Positions 34,411 through 46,510 of a DNA stretch of 64,000 nucleotides are shown one piece after another. The stretch lies in NCBI GenBank assembly GCA_028023455.1, contig JAQFVV010012491.1:560001-624000 (forward strand), given 5' to 3'. Position 1 is the stretch's first letter. Each line of letters begins with the position of its first letter. The stretch is from Epiperipatus broadwayi (lineage: Eukaryota > Onychophora > Udeonychophora > Euonychophora > Peripatidae). The notes under the pieces were generated by a model, which saw only the letters and a program-made list of their open reading frames with translations, was not told where the DNA came from and did not search any database. The translations under genes were made by a program, and so were the position numbers.

Positions 34411-37400
34411 TAAAAAGATACGGAACAATAATAATTAATTATGTTATAGAACATTCCATTATCCCTCAGAAGATATAAAAACATATAGCTAGGGGGAATT
34501 GATGTGTAATCTATGCACTCGCATCACTGGAGCTTGTTGTGCCTATATAAATATACCAAATATCCGAATGTAAAGCGGACTGTGGAGTGACCCAATGAAT
34601 TCCACTTCTGAAGATGCAAAAGTGGACTTAATGACTACACAGGCCACATGGCTTTATTATCTTTTAATTACTGCCTTTATGGCTCTGCATTTGTATGAAG
34701 TAATTTTAACAATGAATTGTATCTATATAAATTGTAATGTCTATTAAGCATTGTTGGTTTAATTTTGCTATTGTTAACTTGTGGCAATAAAGACAAGTTC
34801 TAATTAAAAATACTTTTTGAATTAATTTGTTTCTACTTGCCTGACCACATTTATCATAACTGTAGTATTCATGGTGGCTGTATATAGCAGAAAATTGTTG
34901 CAATTTATCAACATAATTGAATTCAACTTGTAAATTTGTATCATAGTAGAATTGTGTAGGTGTAATAAGGAAATATTGGGATGTTGATAACTGTGTTAAC
35001 TGTGTTCGAAAGGAAAAATAATTTTTTATTTATTTAATAGTTATTAATTTGGATTAGAGTATTAAGATGACATTTTCCCCACAAGAAACAATTAATGAGT
35101 TTAATGTTAATAGTGCTGTTGATTGATCACTTTATTTCAAGAGGATCAAATTTTTATTATTATTATTGAGACTGTCAGTGACCCATTAAGGTTGCCACAT
35201 TGTTATGTTATTCCAGGCAACAAGTAATAGAAATCACAAATTACCTATGCAATCATGAAGAACCATACAAAGTAGTAGTTAAAAAACTAAACAATTATTT
35301 TAGTTACAAGCTCTCTAAGCATGGAGCACAGCTACATTTTCGATATAGAAGGCAAAATAAAGGGGAGCATATATGTGTCTATGACAAACACTGAGGGAAC
35401 TTGCTAAAAGTTGTAGTTATAGTGATGCATTAGAAGATACTCTACTCAAACAATTATTTTAGGGGATGTCCAATGATAGACTTAGACGAAGTTACTGGTC
35501 TCAAGAGACTTGATATATGAGAAGCCAATCAAAATGGGAGCAGCCCATAAGATAGTGCTTGACCAATCAAAGGAGTTTCAAAATTTTATTAATAGAAATA
35601 AATGTAGTGGATTTATATGAAAAACTGAAAATAAATTTCAGTCTGGTAAGAGTAAGATGATATAAACGTTTTGCTACTGTTGTGTAAAAAAGGCAACATG
35701 GCATGGAAGGGTAGATTTAACAGAGTGTTGTAGAGCCTGTGGCAAAGTAGGTAATTTAGAGAAAGTTTGTAGGGCTAATGGGGAAAAGATTGTAGCATCT
35801 GGATAACTTTTCCAAAGGGAAACAAGCAGAAATGTGAGATTCATAATGCCCAGATGCTCATGGCAATCAATTCATGATGTCAGCGTAATTATTAAATACA
35901 AATTTGAAAATGGAAATTGACAGCAGATCAGGTATGTTAATGATGGCAGTCAACCAAAAATTGTATGAACTTTCCCCTACATTAATGAGATCTAGTTTGA
36001 GAGCAAAAGGTAATATTTGTAATATTATAGGCATATTAGGGAAAGTAGATATAAGTGTAGAAATTTTAAAAAAAGATCCGTAGGTTACCATTGTATATAG
36101 TACAAGGCAATCTTAACCCTATTATAGGTTGGAAATGGTTTGACACTCTGTGAATAGAAGTATGTATGGTTAATAAGATTGATATTAAGAAATAAATAAA
36201 TTAAATGCACAAGTTTATTTAAGAATGCAGAGAGCCAAGTCATTGCTATCCATTAGATGTAGTTTTGCAAGATGGAGAAACCCCTGTGATTTTCAGGCCT
36301 AGGAAAGTTCCTTTTGCACTACAACCTGAAGTTAAACCAAGAGTTAAATGATTTAGTTAGTAAGGGAGTATTGACACTGGTCAAGAAGGCTGATTGGGCC
36401 AATCTGATTGTAGTAATATCTAAACTAAAAGACAAATTTGCATTTGTGGAGATTACTGTACTACATTAAATAAGAACATTACAGAGAGTCATTATCTGGT
36501 GCCTAACATCAGAGAAATATTAGCTAATATGGAAAATGCAAGTCATTTTTCTGAAATTGATTTGAGAGCTGCATTTCATCAGATTTCAGTTTCTAAATGC
36601 ACCTCCAAAACTGTTAATCATCATGACTCACCAGGGATTTTTTAACTACAGTAGGCTACCTTATGGAATTATCATTGCATTAAATATCTTCCAAGCTAAG
36701 ATGGACATGCTGTTCCAACAAATAATTGGTATAACACCTTATTTTGATAATATTTTAATAGTTTATAATTCAGAAGAGAAATTATCTCAGTGACTTAAAA
36801 GTTTGAATTAAGTTATCTAGTTTTGGAGCTAGAATAAACCCAGTAAACTGTATTTGAATGATGACCAAAATAAAGTTCTTGGAGCATATATCAAGAAAAG
36901 GAAAAATGTCTGACCATCAGAAGATCATAGCTATAAAATGAATCCCAAGACCCAGAAATGTACAAGAACTACAAGCTTTCTTGGGCCTCCTTAATTATTT
37001 TGAAACTTTTCTAAAAGAAAAAGCACATATAGCATGACTGTTGTATAATTTGTTAAGAAAAAACCAAAATGGCATTGGTATCAATCCCAAGAACAAGTGG
37101 TTAGTGCTACAAAGGAATTGCTGATGTCAGATAGTAATATATACTATGACAGTAGCCTCAAACTGATACTAACAATTGATGCATTGGTATCAGTGTCAGA
37201 GCAGTTTTAAGTCATGCAATAGCTGAGGGTGAGTGTCCAATAGTCTTTATTTCTAAAACACTAACCAAATCAAAGCAAAACTACAGTCAGTTAGAAAAAG
37301 AGGTATTGACTTATGTTTGCAGTGAAAAAATTTCACCAATACTTATATGGTTAACCATTCAATATCCTTACTGATCATAAGCTGCTGTCAGGAATATTGG

Positions 37401-38882
37401 CTAATAATAAAACTGCATCAGATCATTTGAGGAATGTTAGGTTGGTAATATATATTAGCAGGTTATACTAAATTTTAAAAAAGGAAATGTCATAAAACCC
37501 ACAGATGCATTATTGAGAGTCCCAATCAAATCAGCTCCGCAGGAACTTGATCCAACTATTAACAACATAGACAACTGGAATAATGTAGTAGTAGACAGTA
37601 AAAAGGTAGTGAGTTGGACAAAAGCTGAGCATGATTATAAACTCTTGAACAAGTGGATTAGCAAAGGCTGGTCCAGAAGTTGGCCTGAGATACTTTATAA
37701 AGCTATATGGGATGTAATAAAAACCATTTATAAATAAGGGATGCATATTAATGGACAATAGAGGATTAATACCTAGTAATGATCATTGTCAATTTTATTC
37801 ACCAATCTTATCCTGGTATTGTACAGGCTAAAGTACTTGCTCAAAGTTATGAATGGTGACTAAGAATTACTTCTGAGATAGAACAATTTATAAAAACCTG
37901 CAAGAATTGTCAAGTGAATGCAAACATACCAAAGAAAAATTATATTACCTGGCTTATAGTTGAAAAAGCTTGCAGCTGTATTCACATTAATCATGCTGGA
38001 CCATTCCATGGGTACACATTTTTAGTAATGATTGACTCATACTCAATGTGGACCAAGTATAGAATTGTAAATAATATGACCATTGAAGAAACAATTGGAA
38101 AACTTAAGTAAAATTTGCTTTTCATGATTTTACTGAATTAGTTGTATCTGACAATGGAACTAATTTCACAACCATTAAATTAGAGAAATTTCTTAAGGAA
38201 TGAGGACGCAAGAATTATCCTAAGGAATGGGGAATTAGATATATAGACATGCATACATGTCTCCCTGAATCCAATGATAAGGTAGAAAAGGCAGTACAAA
38301 TGCTAAAGCAAATGCTATGAGAAGAAGGTACTGTGAATATACAAGAAACATTGAATTTTGTTTTATTGTATCAGTGCAGTATACCAACAAGTAATATGGA
38401 TCAATCTCTAGCAGAGATAATATTCAGACTGAAAATTCACACAAAGTTATCACTCATTCACCTAGATCAAAATTTTTTGGGTAATGAAAACAACAGCACA
38501 AAATTGCAGTATGCAGAGGGAGAAAAAGTCTGGTTGAGAAAACTTCTCAGAAAGTACTGGGTAAAAGACATAATTAAAAAAACATCTCTCTAAGCAAATA
38601 GTAGTTGTTGAGACAGAAACAGAGGAAATCATGTGAAAATGTAAATCATGTCAGATGTCAGAAAGAAAAAACTGAGCAAACCAGAAGTAATAAAGTGCCA
38701 GACATTCCATGTTATCTAGAGGAATTGGACTTGCTGGAAAAAAACGAAGAGCACAAAGTATACAAAGACATTATCTTGAGAAGAAACCAACCCTGCATAG
38801 ATACTAAAGAACCAAAAAGGAACTGATCTATCTGAAAGACTATGTGAGACTTCAGAAATTGTAATTTCTGAAATGGAGAAGA

Positions 38883-39045
38883 TGCTACATGTAGATATTC
38901 AGTGCTGCATATATATTTAGAATGTAAAGAGATAGTGTAATTAAAAATAAAAGGTGTGTTAAAGATAAAAGAAATAAAGTATTATGAAGTCACTGCAGGT
39001 TGAAGTTTTCTTCAACAGTTCTTTGCAGAAAAACAATGATTAAAC
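38883..39045 (+). repeat. 3' LTR remnant of the gypsy element
   Basis: It starts TGCTACATGTAGATATTC just after a purine-rich GAAATGGAGAAGA, which may be the polypurine tract. It aligns with 34247-34410. It is cut short by the family D insertion at about 39061. Confidence 0.6.
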
Positions 39046-39284
39046 AAAAAAAAACATTACATGATAACCATTTTCTTATGCTTACTCAAGCTGTTTAAAC
39101 AGAAATTAAACTCTTGATACAGGAGCGCCACCAGATAAAAACTAATTTGGGGATATTAGGTGAGTTGGCACTAGATAGGAATTTTATGCACAAGCCTTCT
39201 AGCATCCATTGATTACTCTGGCTTGCACTGGTGGTGCTACTGTATGGAGAGTTTAGCCTCTGGGTAAAAAAAAAAAAACATTAC
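39046..39284 (+). mobile_element. Family D element inserted in the gypsy 3' LTR
   Basis: The 15-mer of nine A plus CATTAC occurs at 39046-39060 and again at 39270-39284, flanking about 210 bp related to family D. The right part carries the D body in reverse relative to 42861 (ACTAATTTGGGGATATTAGG, GCACTAGATAGGAATTTTATGC, CTACTGTATGGAGAGTTTAGC). The left part carries an inverted end (TACTCAAGCTGTTTAAAC, TAAACTCTTGATACAGGAGC). It is therefore a shortened foldback copy. The flanking repeat may be a target duplication, but poly(A) makes that uncertain. Confidence 0.6.
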
Positions 39285-39941
39285 TCACCAGGAGTTTGCC
39301 AGTTGTATCATTCTTATTTTAGTTTCTAACTAGTAATACATATCAATTTACTATCAGATGCTAGATGTTTAATTGAGTCGACTATGAATTTGCTAAGTTT
39401 TGTCTCCCTAATTTAATCTCTGTTCAAAAACATGGAGAATAAATGTATTGCTCTTCAACATAGGTTTAACCTACATATATATTATAACCAATATTCATAA
39501 TTGTTTTATTAATTAATTTAAAAATAGTTTTAGACATAAATTTTATATTTTGTACTTTAATTATTATTTAGTTATAATAATTTTATTTATTTATCTATAC
39601 ATAAAACAAAAAAGAAATTCACATATGTTCATAAGACAAGAAGAGTTGCGTGGTGTATTGAATGGGGCATCATCTTATCATGACCATGTTTAAGTTTTTT
39701 TTTTTTTAATAGTTTGTCTATAATCAAATTTGATAGTTGTCAGTTAATGATACTCCTACAAAGTTATCTTTATAATAAATAATAAAAATGCGTTTAAGTA
39801 AATAAAAGAAATTATAAAATCTTGGAACAATATAATAAAAAAATTAATGTGCAAAAATAATATTTATAAGTAAAAAACAATTCAAGTAATTTATCAGAAC
39901 TTTAGGCTATTTGATAATAGTGCCTTTATGAAGAGCTTTTA

Positions 39942-40050
39942 CTATATATAATAATATATAGAAGGTTTGAACTCAGACTTTCACACGACCCTCAACTATC
40001 CACGCTATCTCATACTGCGGTCACACTTGATCACACACTTGTTGAAAAGA
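39942..40050 (-). repeat. tRNA-related SINE, family C, copy 2 (partial)
   Basis: It shares GAACTCAGACTTTCACACGACCC-type sequence (about 39969-39991), CCACGCTATCTCATACTG and GATCACACACTTGTTGAAAAG with the copies at 1990-2131 and 50958-51100. The B box on the minus strand is damaged. Confidence 0.55.
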
Positions 40051-40607
40051 AAAAAATATATGCATACAGTATATTAAAGCAAAAAAAATTTACGGGTAGG
40101 TGTAAATATGTAAATATTCTGGATTTAAATGAGATAACGTTTTGTATTTATTTATTTATCTTTTTTATTTTCAATTTTTCTAGAATTTTAGTGCAATTTT
40201 TTTTTTTTTATAATTTACTCTGAAGATCGCCAACGTGATTAGGATCAAATATTAATTATTATAACAAGAGTAAAATTTTCCGTTCACAATAAAAAAATAC
40301 GGTTGTTTATGTTAATTAAGATAAAAATAATGTAAGATTTGAACGTGCACATATATAATATAAAGGTCAAAATCAGCAAAGTAAAAATAAGCATAAAACA
40401 TTAAAAATGTATGACGCAAATTATGGACTTATTACAATATTAATAATTATTATAAATAGTGAGATTCAAACTTTTTATATTTTAGCCAAATATTTATTAC
40501 AAGTGATTTCCAGCTTAGTAAAAAAAAAAAAAAACATTTAAAATAGTACTAAGATTTAAATATTAAATGTTATGAAGATTGTTATCGTAAAATGTAGACA
40601 GTAGTAT
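40051..40607. other. AT-rich spacer 3' of the second LRR gene
   Basis: The spacer contains A and T runs and an AATAAA on the minus strand (TTTATT at 40493-40498) about 110 bp beyond the LRR stop, a possible poly(A) signal. Nothing else is seen. Confidence 0.45.
40493..40498 (-). promoter_or_regulatory. Candidate polyadenylation signal
   Basis: AATAAA on the minus strand lies 110 bp downstream of the stop codon of the LRR gene at 40608-42065. The distance is plausible, but the hexamer is common in such AT-rich sequence. Confidence 0.35.
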
Positions 40608-42065
40608 CTAATTGATAGAAAATTTTATATTCAGATTATTTTTTCTAATTAGCTCTTTGCAAATTGTAGCTCCTTCTTTGATTTTATAACAATTTTTTAC
40701 AGTAAGTTGTGAAAGATTAGTTAAAAAACTGTTGAAAAATTCTTTGACAAATAAAGCAGTAATATTAGGCAAATTTTGTAAAACTATTTTACTTAAATGT
40801 ATTAAAGGACATCTTTTAAAAATATTAATTAGAAAATCATCGTTGAAAGATAAATTTTGAAGACAGAGGTATTCAATCTCTTTACTGTATCTTAATAAAA
40901 ACTTTAATATTTTATGGCTTATGCAATTTTCGGATTTAATTAATGATAAAACTGTCAAGCATTTAAGATGAGCAAAGGGAGGATGACACAAAACATCGAT
41001 TTCTTCATAAATAATTTTCCAAAAGTTTAAATCTAACCATACAACATTAGGACAATAACATGCAACAATAAAAATGTTTAACTTTTGATCTAATATTGAT
41101 AAATGTAATGTTTTTAGTTTGTTTCCACAACATTTAAGAATATCCTTAGGTGAAATATCTGAAAATAGAGCATGATATAAATTCAGATGTTCTAAATATT
41201 GAAATTGCTCCATTACCACAGAAGAAAAAGAATGATTAGTGAAAAAGTATATATCAGTTACTTGTGGACAAATTGTAGCTGCCATTTTTAAATCCTCTAC
41301 ATTATTAGTAATCCAATAATCTATATTTTTTAATTTTAAAGGTTTAAGTTTAGAGCCATTTTCATGTAAAAGCAATTTAATAGCGTGAAGAATTTTGGAT
41401 GCTAAAAGAATTTCTAAGTTTATAAATATTCTTAATATAAGAGCTATGCCTTCTACTGAAATCCAAGTACCTTCTATATTTAAGTGAATTATGTTTTTAA
41501 AATTTTTCTCGGGGTTTTGGTTCCAATATTCTTCTAGTGAAGAATTTGTTATATTGAAACAATTTTTAACATTTAATTCAAAAAGATTATTACATGTGTT
41601 GAAGATCGTACTTAAGGTTTTGTCATTACAATTTGTAAAGGCGAGATTTAATATTTCTAGATGGGGTAATAAAGCAACCAATTCAGATAATTCATCTGCA
41701 GAGACACTTGTGCAATGACACAAATGTAATATTTTTAAATTTACACATTTTTCGCTAATAATATTTAAAAGATCTTTCGAAACATCTATTTGCAAGCATG
41801 AACAAAAGTTTAATTTTTCTCGATTAGTGTTGAGAAATAATTTTATATTATAAGAAGTATAACACTTTTCCAAACGTAACCCGTCTAAGATTTCTTCCTC
41901 TAAAAGAATTGGCATGCAAATTTTGGAATTTTCACTATCGAATATTTTAGTAAAGTAATCGTGAACGTATTTAATACTTTGATTATCATTTATTTGAGAA
42001 AGTAAACGAACAAATTTACGAAGACATAGATTCTCTAGATTACAAATACGCTTTTTACTTAGCAT
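40608..42065 (-). CDS. Intronless cysteine-containing LRR protein, paralogue of the gene at 23747
   Basis: An uninterrupted frame of 485 residues starts at ATG 42065 (MLSKKRICNLENLC) and ends with TAG at 40608. Repeats of the cysteine-containing type run from about residue 85 to 470: LKILHLCHCTSVSADELSEL, LEILNLAFTNCNDKTLS, LFELNVKNCFNITNSSLEE. The N-terminal NLENLCLRKFV fits the pattern L-x3-C-x3-hydrophobic of an Elongin-BC box, and MPILLEEEILDGL follows at about residues 52-64. Family members with this layout (Zyg-11/Zer-1 class) are substrate receptors of cullin-2 ligases; that role here is inference. It lacks a signal peptide or transmembrane helix. It is on the opposite strand 15.4 kb from its paralogue, so it is not a simple tandem copy. 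No frame damage is seen. Confidence 0.8.
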   Translation of the reverse strand: MLSKKRICNLENLCLRKFVRLLSQINDNQSIKYVHDYFTKIFDSENSKICMPILLEEEILDGLRLEKCYTSYNIKLFLNTNREKLNFCSCLQIDVSKDLLNIISEKCVNLKILHLCHCTSVSADELSELVALLPHLEILNLAFTNCNDKTLSTIFNTCNNLFELNVKNCFNITNSSLEEYWNQNPEKNFKNIIHLNIEGTWISVEGIALILRIFINLEILLASKILHAIKLLLHENGSKLKPLKLKNIDYWITNNVEDLKMAATICPQVTDIYFFTNHSFSSVVMEQFQYLEHLNLYHALFSDISPKDILKCCGNKLKTLHLSILDQKLNIFIVACYCPNVVWLDLNFWKIIYEEIDVLCHPPFAHLKCLTVLSLIKSENCISHKILKFLLRYSKEIEYLCLQNLSFNDDFLINIFKRCPLIHLSKIVLQNLPNITALFVKEFFNSFLTNLSQLTVKNCYKIKEGATICKELIRKNNLNIKFSIN

Positions 42066-42789
42066 TTTAAAGAATTATGTAAATTAATTTTGTTTAACTA
42101 AACTACTTTTGCATTATTAAATTAAAAAATCCTCGAATTATGCGTATAAGCTCGTAAATTCCAAAATAACACGAGCGTAAATTATATTATTAATATACAT
42201 ACCATCCTCATTTGTTTTTTGTTTTATTTATAATAGATTAAATATCTTTTTGATATAAAATTTATTAGAGTCTACTGGTGAGACATTAAATAATTTCCTT
42301 AATATGGTAGCAAGCAACGGCAAAATTATTGATGATGATGAAGCGTTATCCCTAGATGATAGGTTTCTTTTACCTTATTTCTCCAATTATTTACCAAATA
42401 TTGTCTCAACTTATATTGTTAAATCTGCTTTACATCAATTTTTTTTTTTTTTTAAAAAAATCTGTCAATATCAGCTTAAGAAGAAAGTTAAATATTAACT
42501 CAAAATCAAAATTTTAATTTAAATATTCTATTGTAAATGATAATCCTCTTCCAAAAACCAAGACAACTTTATTTTCTTTGACCAAGCAAGCCAGACTATC
42601 TATTTTCATTTTCAAATAATCATAGCTATTCATTTTACTAAAATCATCTAATCAATCTCTCTTTCCACCTTTTTTTTTTTTTTTTTTACCATTTATTGTT
42701 CTCTAGTCATATAAAAGCAATCAACTTAAATAAGTTCAATAAACATTATTTCACAACTGGTTGTTTCAAAACTGCATCATCATCATCAT

Positions 42790-42794
<5 letters not shown>
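42066..42794. other. Upstream region of the second LRR gene
   Basis: AT-rich, with T runs near 42438 and 42671. The 64-codon frame at 42304-42498 is unsupported. No clear promoter element is seen. Confidence 0.4.

Positions 42795-42842
<48 letters not shown>
42795..42842. repeat. (ATT)n microsatellite
   Basis: About 16 uninterrupted TTA/ATT units precede the family D copy. On the minus strand this would be an (AAT)n tail just after that copy, with about 20 bp between them. Confidence 0.9.
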
Positions 42843-42860
42843 TTTCTTCTAAATTTATAT

Positions 42861-43122
42861 TGACACAGAGGCTAAACTCTCCATACAGTAGCGCCACTCA
42901 GTGCAAGCCAAAGTAATCAATGGATGCAAAAAGGCTTGTGTATAAAATCTCTATCTAGTGCCTATTCATCCAATATTCTCAGACTAATTTCTAGTGTATG
43001 GCTTTCATCAGTGAGGAGCCTTGGATCTGAGAGCATTGCACCTAGATCTTAGAATCTAACGCAACCTTCCAGCAGCCACCTTTTATCTTATTAGCTACCT
43101 ATAAAGCTTTGAGTCCAAAAAG
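42861..43122 (-). repeat. Dispersed repeat family D, longest copy
   Basis: The plus strand reads GAGGCTAAACTCTCCATACA, GTAGCGCCACTCAGTGCAAG, AGTAATCAATGGATGCA, GGCTTGTGTATAAAATC, AGCCTTGGATCTGAGAGC and finally CTTTGAGTCCAAAAAG. Related segments occur at 32715-32925, 33005-33118, 33178-33450 and 39061-39269 in both orientations. On the minus strand it is followed by an (AAT)n tract, as after some LINE or SINE 3' ends. The superfamily is not identified. Confidence 0.7.
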
Positions 43123-46100
43123 ATCTACACTTACTACAAGATAATAATCCATTATAATCTTTGTAGAATTTTTTGAGTCTCTTTTCATAATTTCATAATG
43201 AATATAAGCCCTAAGTATTTAAATTATGAACTTGATGTCCAACTACCATTTAAAACTTTATTCTAGTATTATTTTCAATTAATGGATTTTAAATTTCATC
43301 AATCCCACATATCATTTTATTTTTAACATAATCTGTATTGATGAAGTATATGATTATATATTTTATATTAGTTTAGATGTATAGTATTACATATATACAC
43401 ATTATACTTTTGTTGGTATTAAAGGGATTAACAATGTATTTGTGTTATTAAAAATCAGGTTCTAAAAGAATTATATATAAGTGGTGGCAAATTAATTAAG
43501 ACATAAAATGTGTTGTTAGATTTAAACTCGTTTTACAGGTTAACATTCTATTGGGTAATTGAATTATTATATATGAATTTTTAAATAAGGAAACTATATG
43601 GTTAATGAAAAGTATTGAATATAAAAGCAAAGATCGTATCCTAATTTTAATGACCAGTGGTTAAACTGGTAAAAGTAGGATTATTAAGTTCCATGTGGAT
43701 GGTTATAAATATGGAAATGCGAGGGTTAGCACTTTATTAAGCTCATCTTCTGATGACTTGCAAACACTATTTTATCAAAAAATTATATACAATGAATCAT
43801 TTCCATTTCAGTTACAATAAAAAAGTATAAAGTAAGGATTAAACAACATTCTTCAGCTCTATCTTCCTTTTGTTCAATATCAAATTTATCATTGAGGTGT
43901 TTTGATTAGAGTGAAATATAAAAGAGGAAATTAAAATTGGATGCAAATCTATTTTAATGATTTAAGGATTCATTTTATGGCGTAGCTCTAAAATTGCTGG
44001 TGATGAATAATGCTGAATAATTTCTGACACAATATAATAAATAAATTAAGTATAATAGTTAGATAACCATTAATCAGTCAACAATTGGACGATTAGTTGA
44101 ATTAACTATGGATTGCAAATCTGAAAAAAGTCCTAAGGCTACCTGGTACACAAAAAAGTTTCTAAGCTTCATTTGAATTGGGTTCAAAATACTGGATGTA
44201 GAAGGCACATACACTAATCATATATATATATATAATTAAACGTCACAAATATGTAACAATATTGAATAGCATTAATTTAACTTAGACATGTGGAGATGTT
44301 TTTATTACAATCAAGTTATCAGCATTCTGGAAGCAAAATGACATTGTACCAATATAGCAGCCCAATTTTTTCATTTGTTGCTCATCATTAATTTACTTTT
44401 ATTTTGGCGTTCTTAATATTATATTACTTTTGTAAATATAGTTTTGTTGCTTCTACTATTAAAATGAGTCACTGAGATTTACTATCTTCTATATTTACAT
44501 TTATTTATGTTATGTGATCTTCCGAATGTTTTTAACATCAATGAAATTTATTATAATTCTTATATTTTGTTTGTATTTTTTTTATCTTAAATATACAAAA
44601 AAAATCTTTGAAGATAATCTATGCATAAATAAGTTGAAGTCAAAGAAATAATAAAAATAATAAATTTCAGCGAATGTTTTAATGACAAGAATAATAGATG
44701 CATTTCAAGAATGTATAAATAAGATTAATTAAACCATACAATAACCGTAGCACGCATTAATGTCAATCTTTAAGAAAAATATGTGTTGGTAACGAAAAAG
44801 TCATCATATAAAAATTAACCACAAATAAAATGAAGTCAATCCATAAGGGTATCAAATATCAGTAATCTATTTCGAAGATTTGAAGAATTTAGGTGTTTTT
44901 TTTTTTTTTTAAGATAATGAAATTTAACTAGAAATAATTTTTTTACATAATGCCAAAACGTAATGTTGCTTGTTTTTTAAAATCTCTTTGCAATAATTAG
45001 TTGAGTTAAAGTTAGAGAATATCAATTGATTTATTTAGCTTGTGGTGTCGGCACATTAAAATTCAACACCAATAATTTTTAATTAATCAAGACCTGACCC
45101 CTCCAAGCTATGTAGGGCAAAGAGATCAACAGCGATCTGGTAATAAATTATACATTCCCTGTAAATATGTACTATAGCTTGTGGTTTTCCACTTATGCAA
45201 CATATAATGACATCTACCCTATCCTGTTCTGACTCAGTTATTCTTCGACCAGAGTTTCTTGGAAGGGAGAAACAAGTACTCGGAGAGTAGAGCCAGTTAT
45301 TAGAGTATGATTATTTATATTGGAGTTATTCCAGTCACGTGTGGTTTTCTGAGAATTTCCAGTAACTCAAAAAAGCTGCCTTGATTTTAGCCTGATGTTT
45401 GGAGGACTGTTCAGAATAAGGTCGATTGAATAATCAATATTTTATGTAAATAAACTAGAGTAAACTCAATGGTTAGATTGTTGTTTTTTTAAAATAAATA
45501 ATAGCTATGATGTGCGTAAATTGTGATGATTGGATTAGTCTACACAGACTTAATGAAACAATTGCAATTTTATATTACTAAATTTCACAAATTAATTCTG
45601 TAGAAAAAGTTATAAATTATTCCATTAACTGTGAAATCCTGATCCTGTTAGTGCAATGTGAAATTTGAAATAATGCTTCAATAATAAATAATACTTTTAT
45701 TATGGCTAGAAAGTTATTGTGTTCTATGATCTGTGAAGATATTGAAACTCATTATTAGGGCTGTAGCAGTTTTTCTTCTCTTTAAAAATATTTTTTAAGA
45801 AATAATAATCGTCTTTGTTTTTGTTTTTTTTGTAATATCCATTCAATGAGTTTGCATTCATAATATTTAGACTAATGAAATCTTTAAATAGGTAAAATTT
45901 GAACTTAAGTCATCTTTAATGTGCAGAAATTAAATTTGAACTTCCTACTTAATTTAAAAACAAATGTGCTCCATCATTTTAAAAATACAAATGGCAAGAT
46001 CATAAAACAGTTTATTGGATATGATATCGTATCTACTAATATAAATCCACATCTTCAATGAATTCCTAAAAAGTATTTTATGATGAACTTTAATATGGTT

Positions 46101-46299
46101 TTCATAAGAGAGATATATGTTTACATTATAATAGATTTTCCTACCTTAATTAAAATAAGTATTGCAGAAAAAAGTTCACTGTGTATGAAATTAAGGATTG
46201 CAAAATATCAAACAAGCTAATGAACCCAACATGACATATGTAGAGTTGTATTTATTTTTTACAGAATTGTTTTTTTAATCATCACAAAATTAATCTTTA
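43123..46299. other. 3.2 kb without a recognised gene
   Basis: AT-rich throughout except a more balanced patch at about 45080-45420 with no coding motif. No known transposon protein could be traced on either strand. Confidence 0.4.
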
Positions 46300-46510
46300 G
46301 TGTACTATTACTACTACTGCTACTACTGCTACTACTACTACTACTGTTGCTGCTACTGCTGCTCTTGCTGCTACTGCTATTGCTCCTGCTGCTGCTACTG
46401 CTGCTGCTACCACTACTGCTACTGTTACTGCTACTACTACTACTATTATCATCATCATTATTATTCCTGCTATTGTTAATATTATTATTGTTGTTGTTAT
46501 TGATAGTGTT
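46300..46510. repeat. Compound trinucleotide repeat (CTA/CTG/ATT/GTT)
   Basis: About 70 consecutive triplets, mainly CTA and CTG, pass into TCA, TTA and TTG triplets. Both strands are open over it and would give poly-Leu (plus) or poly-Ser/Asn (minus). These are artefacts of the repeat and not genes. Confidence 0.9.

Larger units (their letters stand above)
34247..39045 (+). mobile_element. Ty3/gypsy LTR retrotransposon, degenerate but nearly complete
   Basis: Between two related end segments lie, in order, all parts of a gypsy element. gag (about 35205-35560) has KVVVKKLNNYF, HFRYRRQNKGE and YSDALEDTLLKQ. A double zinc knuckle (35669-35775) reads CYCCVKK then CRACGKVGNLEKVC. Protease (from 35910) has MEIDSRSG where the active DTG is lost, then SLRAKGNICNIIGILGKVDI. 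RT (about 36280-36790) has NIREILANMENASHF, SEIDLRAAFHQI, RLPYGIIIALNIFQAKMD and YFDNILIV, with DN in place of the catalytic DD. RNase H (about 37150-37440) has KTLTKSKQNYSQLEKEVL and LTDHKLLSGIL. Integrase (about 37790-38330) has CKNCQVN, MIDSYSMWTKY, VVSDNGTNF and LPESNDKVEKAV, so the D, D and E positions can all be located. Many stops and frameshifts make it inactive. Confidence 0.88.
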
